Assembly (NCBI GenBank): GCA_963747965.1
Contig: CAVVGZ010000007.1
Location: 310,001-374,000 of the forward strand
Direction: 5' to 3'
From: CAVVGZ01 sp963747965
GTDB taxonomy: Bacteria > Chloroflexota > Anaerolineae > Anaerolineales > Anaerolineaceae
DNA: 64,000 bases
Below, piece by piece: positions 20,343 to 29,242 of the stretch; the first letter of the stretch is position 1; each line of letters opens with the position of its first letter. Made by a program: the position numbers and the translations under genes. A model generated the notes under the pieces. The model searched no databases and had not been told where the DNA came from. It saw only the letters and a program-made list of their open reading frames with translations.

Positions 20343-20498
20343 ATATCACTCTATCGGATTGAGGTAGATCCTCTGAACGAGATTCTATTTGAAAAAAAAT
20401 ACCACGATTGTTCTACAATTTCCCATGCAATCGATGATCTGGTTGGTTTAATTCCTATTTTTCGGGAGCTTGGGGGATTTAATATTAAAATTAGTAAT

Positions 20499-22613
20499 TT
20501 ATTGGGTTTTAGGAGTCCAGACGGGATCGGAATCAAGACCGGGATCTGTGGTAAGTCTCAGACGATTTCTGCCATCAATATCCATTAAGTAAATATCGTG
20601 ATTAATGCCATCAGGCCAGCTTTCGAAAAGTACCCACTTGCCATCAGGTGATATATTAGGTTTTGCAGCGGGGAGTTCTCCACCTTCATTCCACGGGGGT
20701 AACGGATTATCCATTGGTAATCCCCGGTTTTCATAGGTTAATTTTACTATTCGGGGTATCAGGGTATTGGTGCTGGACCTGGTGAATAATAAAAACTGTC
20801 CGTCTGGTGACCAATCGGGAGCAAAATCCAGTAATTCTCCAGGTGCACTGAATTGCCACTGACTTTGACCGGAATCTGAAATCAACCAGATATGGAAATA
20901 ATCAATATTTCTAGATACGGCAAGCTGTTTTCCAGAAGGATTCCATGATGGTTGGATATCCGGATAACGGGTATCGGATACTTCCAATAAGGAATCGTCC
21001 TCGAAATTATAGATAAATACATGGGCAACTCCGCTGCGTAATGAAGAAAAGGCAATCCGAGTGCCATCGGGAGACCATGCCGGATCAAAATCGCCAATCT
21101 GGCTAACTGGTAACACAGTTGGGTTGCTACCATCCGAATTCATAATATATATCAAAGAATTTGTATATGTATAGCTTGTAACTGATTCACAAGGAGAAAT
21201 TACAACCAGTTTACTACCATCGGGGGACCAATCAGGCTGGCAGGAGCCTTTTTCCATCGAGGAAATCTGCACCTGTGAATTTCCATCTACATCCATTGAC
21301 CAAATCTGGAATGTTCCAGTCCGTTTGGAAACGAATGCTAACTTACCTGACCCACCTCCAACTAATTGTTGGATAGGATTCTCAATAGTTGGAGCAGGGG
21401 GTTGCATGGATACAGCAAGACCCGGATCCTGGGCAGAAGGGGGAGACTCTTGGGGAACAATTGTCATGACTACCGGATTCTTTACATTGATTTCCGTTGG
21501 ATTCCTCTGACCCAGAGACATAGATGTAGCCACAGGGGCTTGAGGGATTCCTTCCGAACTGCTTTCTAACATGGCTGGCAAGAAGAATATCAGACTCATA
21601 AGAATTAAGACCAAAAATAACCCTGTGATTGTCCATATTATGGGTCTTTTATCCGATTTTTTTTGTTCAAAATTGTCTTGACCAGTTGATGGGAAGGAAG
21701 CTGGAAAATCCGGAATTTGTTCTTTTTCAATGAGTAATATTTTTTGAGGGACTAAATCTTCCGGAGAGGGCAGGATCCTTGCACTCGTTCGAAGTAATTC
21801 AGATAAATCCATAGCTTCAATTAATGCTGTCTTGAATTCTTCAGCACTCTGGAAGCGGTCTTCAGGTTCAATTGATAGGGCTCTCTCGATTGCCTGGGCC
21901 AGCCTTGATTCTAATTTTGGCCTGATTGTTTTAAGAGGTGATAACCCTGCCTTGTTGGTAGCCCTGGAAAGACCATCTTCCGGAATTTTTCCTGTCAGTG
22001 CCGCGTATAAAGTTGCACCCAGAGAGTAAATATCGGATCTTTCATCTGTACGAGCTGTTCCGTATTGTTCTGGTGGGGAGAAACCTGGTGTCATCGCCCT
22101 TGCACCAGTTGTAGTGGCTTGATCATCCAAAAAAAACTTCGCAAGACCGAAGTCCACAAGGACAATCTCCCCATGGGGTGTAATTTTGATATTCCCCGGT
22201 TTAATATCCCTGTGAATTATGGGAGGATTCAGGGTGTGCAAATAATTCAACGCATTACAAATTTCCACACCCATGATAGCGACATCCATTTCTGGAAGCA
22301 GTCCAATACGTTCGATTCTTTGTCTTAAATCCTCCCCAGCAATGTAATCCATGATAAGATACTGCCCCTGTCCTTTGATAAAAAAATAATCACGGACACT
22401 GGGGAGGTTTTCGTTACGAAGCTTTGCCAGAATGGTAGCTTCCCGATAAAATTGCCGGACATATTCCTCTGATAGGAACAGGTTCTCTTTAATTGCGACT
22501 GGAATATCAAGGTGCTCATCCATGGCCCGATATACTGCGCCCATTCCCCCCTGTCCGAGAATGGATTCAATCCTGTATCGGTTATTTAATAAAACTCCAG
22601 GCCCTTGTGACAT
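20499..22613 (-). CDS. Transmembrane Ser/Thr protein kinase with extracellular WD40-like (TolB/PD40) propeller
   Basis: About 704 aa. The cytosolic Hanks-type kinase (residues ~10-265) has the Gly-rich LGQGGMGAVY, VAIKEN lysine, IIHRDIKPGNIKI catalytic loop, VLVDFGLAKF and PPEQYG. A single membrane helix (TGLFLVLILMSLIFFL) lies near 315-335, then a Pro/Gln-rich linker, then five or six propeller blades with repeated WSPDGxxL / SFSS-like strands (PDWSPDGSKLV, PAWSPDGTRIAFSS, PDWSPDGQFLLFT). It probably senses an envelope ligand and signals inward. ATG 22613 is preferred over an upstream in-frame TTG at 22646. Transcribed alone, divergent from the Thr/Pro-rich protein at 22741. Confidence 0.9.
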   Translation of the reverse strand: MSQGPGVLLNNRYRIESILGQGGMGAVYRAMDEHLDIPVAIKENLFLSEEYVRQFYREATILAKLRNENLPSVRDYFFIKGQGQYLIMDYIAGEDLRQRIERIGLLPEMDVAIMGVEICNALNYLHTLNPPIIHRDIKPGNIKITPHGEIVLVDFGLAKFFLDDQATTTGARAMTPGFSPPEQYGTARTDERSDIYSLGATLYAALTGKIPEDGLSRATNKAGLSPLKTIRPKLESRLAQAIERALSIEPEDRFQSAEEFKTALIEAMDLSELLRTSARILPSPEDLVPQKILLIEKEQIPDFPASFPSTGQDNFEQKKSDKRPIIWTITGLFLVLILMSLIFFLPAMLESSSEGIPQAPVATSMSLGQRNPTEINVKNPVVMTIVPQESPPSAQDPGLAVSMQPPAPTIENPIQQLVGGGSGKLAFVSKRTGTFQIWSMDVDGNSQVQISSMEKGSCQPDWSPDGSKLVVISPCESVTSYTYTNSLIYIMNSDGSNPTVLPVSQIGDFDPAWSPDGTRIAFSSLRSGVAHVFIYNFEDDSLLEVSDTRYPDIQPSWNPSGKQLAVSRNIDYFHIWLISDSGQSQWQFSAPGELLDFAPDWSPDGQFLLFTRSSTNTLIPRIVKLTYENRGLPMDNPLPPWNEGGELPAAKPNISPDGKWVLFESWPDGINHDIYLMDIDGRNRLRLTTDPGLDSDPVWTPKTQ

Positions 22614-22740
22614 TAATTTTTCCAGTTCATTTTTGATTGTACACAACAGGGATTATTTTTACAATGATATATGGTTGTCAGGGATGCGATTACAAACATG
22701 CTATAATTTTTTTATCAACCGATATTGGTAAAATGAATCC

Positions 22741-23733
22741 ATGAATCTTGATATACGAACTGCTGTACAAACCGGTTTTTACCTTGCGATAATTGGAATA
22801 CTCATAACTCTAATTTTCGGAATTCGATCTATCCGCAGCGGACGGAAATTGATGTTTTACCGAAAGCGCCATGATTTAATAGTCCGTGGATGGCGGTTTA
22901 TTTTTATTTCTTTCATACTTATCTGTGTAGCATTTTTCCTTAACAGCTATGCTGAACCCACTGCATATGTGTTTTTTAAGCCGTCACCCACCGTTACTAC
23001 CACTCCTACTATAACCTTGACTCCCACCATTACTCTCACCCCAACGATTACACTTACTCCAACTCAAACCTTGACACCTCAATTCACGAACACACCTGTG
23101 ATTCCGTCAGAAATTGCGGGAAAAATCGAGTCCATCATTACCCCGAATCCAGAATCTGTATTTAGCTTTATTAATTTCTCCTTAGAAATTGACGAAGATT
23201 TTCAAGCCATTAATCCCGCCAATGAATTTACAAATCCAATAGAAGTTGTTTACGGTACTTTTTCGTACAATAATATGATCGTTGGTTCTCAATGGACTTC
23301 GATATGGTATCTTGTTGGAGAGGAAACCCCCATTTGTTTAGAGTCACAGCCCTGGCAGGGCAGCACTGGTGGATACGCTTTTACAGAATGCCGGCCGGAA
23401 GGCGGGCAATGGTTTGGCGGTGAATATGAGGTTCAAATGTATGTAGGATTGGATTGGAAGCGATCAGGCAGGTTTGTTGTTACCGGAGTTCCGCCAACAC
23501 CCAGGCCAAGCCAGACACTTACTTCATCTATCACCCCAACAAAAACACCGGGACCTAGCAGCACATCCACACCACTTCCTACCGGCACGGTAACCAAAAC
23601 CAGACAACCAACATCAACAATGATTCCAACTTCAACCCCTAAGATTACTGAGACGCGTTGGCCTACAATGACACCTTCATTAACACCTACTTATGGATTT
23701 ACTCAACCGCCTGTAGAAGCTGTAGAAGAATAA
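22741..23733 (+). CDS. Membrane-anchored protein with Thr/Pro-rich linkers; function unknown
   Basis: 330 aa. Two N-terminal membrane segments (about 12-32 and 50-68) flank a basic cytosolic loop. Then come a TPTITL-repeat stalk (~80-120), a ~110-residue globular domain (SFSLEIDEDF to WKRSGRFVVTG, with paired cysteines in CLESQPW and FTECRPEGG) and a second Thr/Pro/Ser-rich tail. The domain looks like a beta-sandwich exposed outside the cell; no named family is recognised. It diverges from the kinase-propeller gene, so a shared envelope role is plausible but unproven. Confidence 0.8.
   Translation: MNLDIRTAVQTGFYLAIIGILITLIFGIRSIRSGRKLMFYRKRHDLIVRGWRFIFISFILICVAFFLNSYAEPTAYVFFKPSPTVTTTPTITLTPTITLTPTITLTPTQTLTPQFTNTPVIPSEIAGKIESIITPNPESVFSFINFSLEIDEDFQAINPANEFTNPIEVVYGTFSYNNMIVGSQWTSIWYLVGEETPICLESQPWQGSTGGYAFTECRPEGGQWFGGEYEVQMYVGLDWKRSGRFVVTGVPPTPRPSQTLTSSITPTKTPGPSSTSTPLPTGTVTKTRQPTSTMIPTSTPKITETRWPTMTPSLTPTYGFTQPPVEAVEE
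22987..23099 (+). repeat. In-gene Thr/Pro repeat (TPTITL units)
   Basis: Degenerate ~18-base units encoding TLTPTI/TPTITL four to five times in a row. Third-position differences between units show it is an old protein-level repeat rather than a recent DNA expansion. It forms the stalk of the envelope protein at 22741-23733. Confidence 0.7.
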
Positions 23734-23830
23734 CTACCGAAGAGTAAAAAACATAATGGGTGATCTTTTCCCAGAGTATCTGAAAAAAGCTTACCTAACA
23801 AAAAACAATCTATTAAAACGGACCATGCTG

Positions 23831-24787
23831 TTAAATCACGAGCTCACTATATAGTCTGTCGAGAGTTAAACCTGGATAGACCGTGCCAATATTTCGTAAG
23901 GTTAGGGTTGCAGCAGAAACCCCAAGACGTATGGATTCATCTAACGGCATCTGGTTCAATAATCCAAAAATTGTAGCGGCACTTAATGCATCCCCAACGC
24001 CTATCGGGTCAATAATTTTGGTATTAATGGCTGGGATATATCCACTTGTTTCCGCTGTAGCGTAACAAACCCCGGATTCAGCCAGTGAAACAATAGCAAT
24101 ACGAACCCCCCTGTTTACAAGACAGCGTGCAGCCTGTAGGCCGCTATCGGGTTCATTGGTATATATCCCGTGGTTACATAATATTGCTGCCTCATAGATA
24201 TTTGGATTAACCATCATAACTTGATCAAGGTAAGGGAGAAAACGAGTTGCCAGCAATGTTGAGGTTGGATCCACACAAACGGGAACTTTTTCCTGGAAAG
24301 CAAGATCAAAAATTGTCCGGATCGTTTTTGGCGGGATATTGGCATCCAGATAAACCAACCCAACCTTGCTGAATAAATCGGAAAACTGTTGAATTTTCTT
24401 AGAACTAAGATATTTAAGGATTTGCATATCTCCCATGGCTAACCGGACATTTCTTTCATGATCCAGGGCTGCCAGGTAGATGCCAGTGCGCTGTTTGTCA
24501 AGGATAAAACAAGCGCGAGTATCCACTCCAACCTCTTCGATTTTGTCTAATAATGCCTTGCCGTAAAAATCATCTCCAACAATTGTCATTAAGAACACAT
24601 CTAAACCCAGGCGGGAGAGGTTTTCAGCAATATTGCGTGCTACGCCACCGAAAGAACTCCTGATAGATGCAGGCATGGAGGTGCCATTGGCAGGGCTCAT
24701 GACCATATTGGCAATAATATCCATTCCAGCAGCGCCTATTACTAAAACAGATTTCTTTGCATCGATAAAGTAATCTAAACTACTCAT
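23831..24787 (-). CDS. PfkB-family carbohydrate kinase, pseudouridine-kinase-like
   Basis: ~318-aa ribokinase-fold kinase. N-terminal VLVIGAAGMDIIANM, substrate-binding SFGGVARNIAENLSRLG (the form common in pseudouridine kinases), central VCVDPTSTL and MVNPN, and C-terminal anion hole/catalytic base IDPIGVGDALSAA, with GVGD in place of the usual GAGD. ATG 24787 is preferred over GTG 24805. No psuG-like glycosidase is next to it, so nucleoside versus sugar substrate stays open. Convergent with the Thr/Pro-rich protein gene. Confidence 0.85.
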   Translation of the reverse strand: MSSLDYFIDAKKSVLVIGAAGMDIIANMVMSPANGTSMPASIRSSFGGVARNIAENLSRLGLDVFLMTIVGDDFYGKALLDKIEEVGVDTRACFILDKQRTGIYLAALDHERNVRLAMGDMQILKYLSSKKIQQFSDLFSKVGLVYLDANIPPKTIRTIFDLAFQEKVPVCVDPTSTLLATRFLPYLDQVMMVNPNIYEAAILCNHGIYTNEPDSGLQAARCLVNRGVRIAIVSLAESGVCYATAETSGYIPAINTKIIDPIGVGDALSAATIFGLLNQMPLDESIRLGVSAATLTLRNIGTVYPGLTLDRLYSELVI

Positions 24788-24936
24788 TAGAATGCCTACT
24801 TCCACTTTGTATTGGATAAAAGAAATATGAATAAGGAACAGCAGAATTGAGGATGAATTATGTAGCCGAAGGTTATTGAATCCTGAGATATATTGTACAT
24901 TAAAATTATGTCAATACTAGAAATATTGTTTCCATT

Positions 24937-25386
24937 GTGAAGAAACTTCCCCTGATTATTAAATTTACTGGTGGAATTAGGGAATTTTATGAGGGGAGTT
25001 TTTCACTTTTTAAACCAAGGTCTACACTTACAGGAGTGGGTTTAGGGATAGTCTCGTGGTTTGGGGAAGGCATTGGTTTTTATTAAATTCTTGTTGGATT
25101 GGGTCTTCCAGCAGAATTTGAACCTTTGTCCATGGCTGTTTTTGTGCTATCATTTTCAACAATTATTAGGGCGATGTCAGCACTCCCAGGCGGTTCAGGG
25201 GCAGCAGAATTAACCATTGCCGGGATGCTGGTATTTTTTGCCAGGTTGAACCCGGCAACTGCATCGAGTGCTACAGTCCTTATAAGACTTGCGAGCTTGT
25301 GGTTTGGAGTAGGGTTAGGCCTTGCCTTATGGGCTGTATCCCCAAAATTTTTTGGATTGAAAGGCGATCATGCAAACTCACCTTAA
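24937..25386 (+). pseudogene. Truncated flippase-like (UPF0104/lysylphosphatidylglycerol synthase TM family) remnant
   Basis: Only the C-terminal ~150 codons of a ~320-350-residue membrane family remain. From GTG 24937, one frame reads LTGVGLGIVSWFGEGIGFY, then an in-frame TAA at 25084-25086, then ILVGLGLP and MSALPGGSGAAELTIAGML, the conserved PGGxGxxE signature. No N-terminal half is visible in the 130 bases upstream. Loss of the front plus a nonsense codon argue for genuine decay; the last codons overlap the PHP gene start by 17 bases. Confidence 0.75.
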
Positions 25387-26047
25387 TACAGATTTTCATA
25401 ATCATACATGCTATTCCCACGACAGTATGCAAAAACCAGAGAAGCTTATTCAGCTGGCCAGGAAGCAGGGGTTGGACCGGATCGTGATAACAGACCACAA
25501 TGATATCCAGGGTGCTCTAATTGCGCAGCAGCTTGATCCGGAATTAGTCATCGTTGGTGAAGAGGTAAAAACAACTTGTGGTGAATTCCTGGCCGCATTT
25601 GTAAAAGAGCTTGTGCCGGGTGATCTTACCCCGAAGGAGACCCTCAAATTATTAAAAGACCAGGGTGCATTCATCAGCGTATCCCATCCGTTCGACCGGT
25701 ACCGAGGTTGGCAACTCCCTGATTTAATGGAAATCATCCCTTATGTAGATGCAATTGAAATATTCAATTCGCGCTGTATCTATGATGAGGATAATAAAAA
25801 GGCCCAAAAGTTTGCTTTGGAGAATTCGCTGAACGGAACGGTTGGATCTGACGCACATTTTTCTTTTGAGGTTGGTCATGGAAGAATGATTCTGCCAGCC
25901 TTCACGGATGCAGACGAATTAAGACTCGTCATTTCAGAGGGAAAACTGGAAGTGAAGTTATCCTCCCCCGGAGTACATTTTTTTACGACCTATGCGAAAC
26001 TGGTGAGGAAAATTCAAGGAAAAAGTACAATAAATGATTGCCCTTGA
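25370..26047 (+). CDS. PHP-domain metal-dependent phosphoesterase
   Basis: 225-aa stand-alone PHP domain. Metal ligands appear in order: NTDFHNHTCYSHDS (HxH), VITDHNDIQGA (DH), VGEEVKTTCGEF (Glu), SVSHPFDRYRG (His), and GTVGSDAHF (DxH). Family members hydrolyse small phosphates (for example nucleoside 3',5'-bisphosphates) or DNA ends; the substrate is unknown here. ATG 25370 lies within the flippase remnant. The stop codon overlaps the -35 box of the tRNA-Leu promoter. Confidence 0.88.
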   Translation: MQTHLNTDFHNHTCYSHDSMQKPEKLIQLARKQGLDRIVITDHNDIQGALIAQQLDPELVIVGEEVKTTCGEFLAAFVKELVPGDLTPKETLKLLKDQGAFISVSHPFDRYRGWQLPDLMEIIPYVDAIEIFNSRCIYDEDNKKAQKFALENSLNGTVGSDAHFSFEVGHGRMILPAFTDADELRLVISEGKLEVKLSSPGVHFFTTYAKLVRKIQGKSTINDCP

Positions 26048-26071
26048 CGTGCCAAACAGATAGGATAAAAT
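26044..26071 (+). promoter_or_regulatory. Promoter of tRNA-Leu
   Basis: TTGACG at 26044-26049, 16-base spacer, TAAAAT at 26066-26071, nine bases before the mature tRNA. The -35 box lies on the stop codon of the PHP gene. Confidence 0.65.
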
Positions 26072-26080
26072 TATTTTTGC

Positions 26081-26164
26081 GGGGCGATGGCGGAATAGGC
26101 AGACGCAACGGACTTAAAATCCGTCGGTGGTGACACTGTGAGGGTTCGACCCCCTCTCGCCCCA
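26081..26164 (+). tRNA. tRNA-Leu (anticodon TAA)
   Basis: Class II tRNA: acceptor GGGGCGA/TCGCCCC, anticodon stem ACGGA/TCCGT with loop CTTAAAA (anticodon TAA, codon UUA), a long variable arm (CGGTGGTGACACTG), T-arm GAGGGTTCGACCCCCTC and discriminator A. CCA is not encoded. Confidence 0.95.
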
Positions 26165-26223
26165 TAACAATTACAATTTATTCATGGCGTTTACGAGGAT
26201 AACTCTAAGCTATTTAGCATAAG

Positions 26224-26252
26224 GCACACAAATTGGAGTGTGCTTTTTTTTT
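26224..26252 (+). terminator. Rho-independent terminator after tRNA-Leu
   Basis: GCACAC/GTGTGC hairpin with 8-base loop followed by nine T residues, 60 bases beyond the tRNA. Confidence 0.8.
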
Positions 26253-26435
26253 GAGGGGGTAAAGTATGATTGTAAGTTGGCTTCCATGATTGTCTTTTTA
26301 ATGTACAATCTTTTTGATCTTTTAAAACATTCACTCAAACTGAGGTTCATAAGATAAATCATAACTTATGGATTGCTTTGTATCATCCGTTAAATTTTCA
26401 GGATTTATTCTTATACATTACAAAAGGAATGGCTG

Positions 26436-26840
26436 ATGAAAAAATGTCCGTACTGCACAGCAGAAAATCCAGAGGATGCGATAATATGCGGTTATTGCGG
26501 GAAAGAAATATCTTCCCCAAAGGCTCATATGATTGTCACATGGACCGATGTATCTTCAGGTTTGGTTGAAAAACTGGGGGTTTATATGGACGGCCATAAA
26601 GTTGGAGAGGTGGTCATATTAAAAACGCTTGAATTGGATATTGAACCAGGAGAGCACGTTTTTTTTGTAAAGGAGGAATTTTCCGAAAGTCCCCGAAAAA
26701 CGTTTCTGCTGGAACCTGGAGAAACCCTGCACCTTGGAATAAAATCCAAAGGATCAAGCGGAATTTCCAATTTGTACTATATGTTTTTTAATCCAAAAAA
26801 TCACTTGGTTCTGGAAAAGCTTGAAATGAACAACAGTTGA
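26436..26840 (+). CDS. Small zinc-ribbon protein of unknown function
   Basis: 134 aa. An N-terminal zinc ribbon (MKKCPYCTAENPEDAIICGYCG, two CxxC knuckles, residues 4-24) precedes a ~100-residue beta-rich domain (VYMDGHKVGEVV, LDIEPGEHVFFVKEE, LEPGETLHLGIK) resembling PEGA-like or carboxypeptidase-regulatory folds. No membrane segment. The start at ATG 26436 follows AAAAGGAATGGCTG. No partner gene is adjacent. Confidence 0.75.
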   Translation: MKKCPYCTAENPEDAIICGYCGKEISSPKAHMIVTWTDVSSGLVEKLGVYMDGHKVGEVVILKTLELDIEPGEHVFFVKEEFSESPRKTFLLEPGETLHLGIKSKGSSGISNLYYMFFNPKNHLVLEKLEMNNS

Positions 26841-27233
26841 TTCAGGACTAGTGAATGAGAATGCCTTTAATAAACTGATCGTCATATCATAACCCTTTTG
26901 GTTTTAATAACACTGATTTATCGTCCAAGGACTATAGAGACGATTCAAAGTACTTCTTGAGAAACAATTCCACATATGTCAGGAACAGGGTATCTATCTG
27001 CCCATAGATCCTGGGATATCCGTATGCTTACGCTCTTTATATGAGGATTTCCCAGGAATATTTTTGGTTGAAGTTTCATGAACATTATTAGTGATTTTTT
27101 GACGACTCTCCGAAATTATTCTCGCAGGAATCTTCATTCTACCCAATTCTCAAGCCTTTCGGTCATCAGTTTTCGGGTTATAATTCCTGACGAATTCCAG
27201 TTGTTATTCGTATAGCAAAGGATCAATCAGGAA
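26841..27233. other. 393-base stretch without a recognised gene
   Basis: A/T-rich, with stops in all frames and no convincing tRNA, riboswitch or terminator. It contains the leader of the membrane protein that starts at 27234 (ATCAGGAA is a weak ribosome-binding site). Nothing else is seen. Confidence 0.5.
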
Positions 27234-29168
27234 ATGAAGACCAACTATATCCGCGTTTTCCTGGCAGTGACATTTCTTGAAGGTCTAATTTCCCTTTTTA
27301 CCTTGTTTCAAATCCCTTCTGAAGAAGAGAATGCCCTTATCATGGGCTTTTCATCCGCCAGAATTGGATTAGCTGGTCTGCTTACTTGTATTTTAATCCT
27401 GGTCGGAGTCCTTCTATTTTTGTCCCTGCGCAATAGTGAAGACTGGAAGAAACTCCAAAAGAAATTTGAAATCTGGCTGGACAGGGATGATGTTTTCATA
27501 ACCCTTTTCGCAGTATTATTTTTCCTGTTCTTCTTCTTATTGTTCCTAGTGGTTATTTTCGAAACCGGTAATGCACATTTATTGGGTACCCCATATACGA
27601 TTTTCCAGCGCGCAAAATCAACCGTGTTGTGGTTTGCCGCAATTGCTGCCCAGTTTCTAATACTAATTAATGTGCTGAGACGGGTGAAAATCTCGAGATT
27701 AATAACATATGAAGGAATATTCTGGAAAACAACCATGATATGTGCCCTGTTGGGAAGTTCCATCCTCCATTGGGTAATTCTTGCTTTCCGTCTTCCAATT
27801 TTTACCTCTATACCCGGGTGGTTTTGGTATTTCCGGAATAAACAATTTGCTTCTACAGATTTGCTATTTATTCCGCTGATTTTCCTGGCGTTCCTGATTG
27901 TCTGGTTTGTCCTTAAAAATCCAGGCAAGGTTATCAGGAATTTGGTCTTGCTTGTTTTATTGGGATATTTTCTGCAGGTTGGATTTGGGTTTGTTGATGG
28001 GGGTGGATATGATACCATCCGTGACAAAGATGCCGGTGGAGGGCATAGAAGATATGCGGCTTATGCCTGCGACGAACCGGATATATTAGACACATTGTTA
28101 AATTATGACGTATATTATCTGGATGATACTTATTTAACCACCAAGCCGCCGGGTGTGATGCTTTTTTATCTTGTCACCCAAAAAATTTCCAATATGATTG
28201 ATCCGGTCAATACATATGATGGCAGACTGCTGCGGTTGATGGATTTTGCTGCCAGGATTTTTCCACTAATATCTTTTTTGGTTTTATTTGTTATTTATTA
28301 CTTATCACGACGAATATTTTCGGTAGAAAAAAACCTTCTGGCGTATTCACCGGCAATCCTGTTTGTATTCCTGCCTAATATTATCCTGATGCCTTTAACG
28401 CTTTACCAGGTTTTGTATCCCCTTTTATTTTCTCTTGCGGTTTTGTTGACACTGAATTCAATCCTGCGAAAATCTTTGTGGCTGGCTTTGATTACAGGTA
28501 TATATTATTATGCTGCCCTTTACTTTTCATTTGCATTATTACCGATAATCCCTTTCGGGATTATCCTGACAGGGATCTATTATTTATTCTACAAAAGCAC
28601 CTACTCCCTGAAAGATATTTTGAAAGTTTATGGCGGAATTTCGCTAGGATTACTGATTGCTTTTTTTGCATTCCAAGAATTCCTAAACTACGATTTCTTT
28701 TCGCGTTACGAAGCCGCAATGGATTATCATCGATATTATGATTTTGTAATCCGAATTCAAAATCAAACCACACCAATAGATGATTCCTTTTATCCTAATT
28801 TAATTCAAATAGTGCAGTCCTTGCGATTAAATAATTTAGATTTTTTTAGTTGGATAGGTTTCCCGATAGCTTTACTGTTCATCTCCCGAGTTATCAGAGC
28901 CATCTATGATGGATACCATAACAGTACAAAGCTAATTGACCTGTTTACTATTGCATTTTTCATAACTTATCTGGCTCTAAATTTATTTGGTGGGACTCAA
29001 TCAGAAGTTGGTAGAATCTGGCTGGGGTTAACTCCAGCATTTGTATTGTGTAGCGGATACGAGCTTATGGAAATATTCAATTACAAGAAGAGCGGAATAT
29101 ACTTCTTTATCTCCTTACAGCTGATGACAATGATAACCTTATTTAAATTCCAGGATTTTTATCTATAA
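27234..29168 (+). CDS. Large polytopic membrane protein, GT-C glycosyltransferase-like
   Basis: 644 aa with about 13-15 predicted membrane helices. After the fifth or sixth helix is an extracytoplasmic loop with DGGGYDTIRDKDAGGGHRRY and later YLTTKPPGVMLFYLV; the KPPG motif and its position resemble GT39/ArnT-type enzymes that transfer sugars from polyprenyl-phosphate donors. The typical first-loop acidic pair is not clear, so this is a fold-level guess. Transcribed alone on the plus strand, with 74 bases to fhs. Confidence 0.65.
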   Translation: MKTNYIRVFLAVTFLEGLISLFTLFQIPSEEENALIMGFSSARIGLAGLLTCILILVGVLLFLSLRNSEDWKKLQKKFEIWLDRDDVFITLFAVLFFLFFFLLFLVVIFETGNAHLLGTPYTIFQRAKSTVLWFAAIAAQFLILINVLRRVKISRLITYEGIFWKTTMICALLGSSILHWVILAFRLPIFTSIPGWFWYFRNKQFASTDLLFIPLIFLAFLIVWFVLKNPGKVIRNLVLLVLLGYFLQVGFGFVDGGGYDTIRDKDAGGGHRRYAAYACDEPDILDTLLNYDVYYLDDTYLTTKPPGVMLFYLVTQKISNMIDPVNTYDGRLLRLMDFAARIFPLISFLVLFVIYYLSRRIFSVEKNLLAYSPAILFVFLPNIILMPLTLYQVLYPLLFSLAVLLTLNSILRKSLWLALITGIYYYAALYFSFALLPIIPFGIILTGIYYLFYKSTYSLKDILKVYGGISLGLLIAFFAFQEFLNYDFFSRYEAAMDYHRYYDFVIRIQNQTTPIDDSFYPNLIQIVQSLRLNNLDFFSWIGFPIALLFISRVIRAIYDGYHNSTKLIDLFTIAFFITYLALNLFGGTQSEVGRIWLGLTPAFVLCSGYELMEIFNYKKSGIYFFISLQLMTMITLFKFQDFYL

Positions 29169-29242
29169 ATATTGGAATTGAACTACACTGTTCGTGATCT
29201 TTAGCAAACAAAATATATTTGTACAAAATGAAAGGAACAGCC

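Noticed and set aside
26378..26569. Alternative 63-codon frame overlapping the zinc-ribbon gene
   Set aside because: Different frame from the CxxC-bearing ORF, no domain match and no ribosome-binding site.
27308..28027. 239-codon open frame on the minus strand inside the GT-C-like gene
   Set aside because: It is antisense to a well-formed membrane protein, has low-complexity Arg/Lys/Asn composition and no ribosome-binding site; a shadow of the coding strand.
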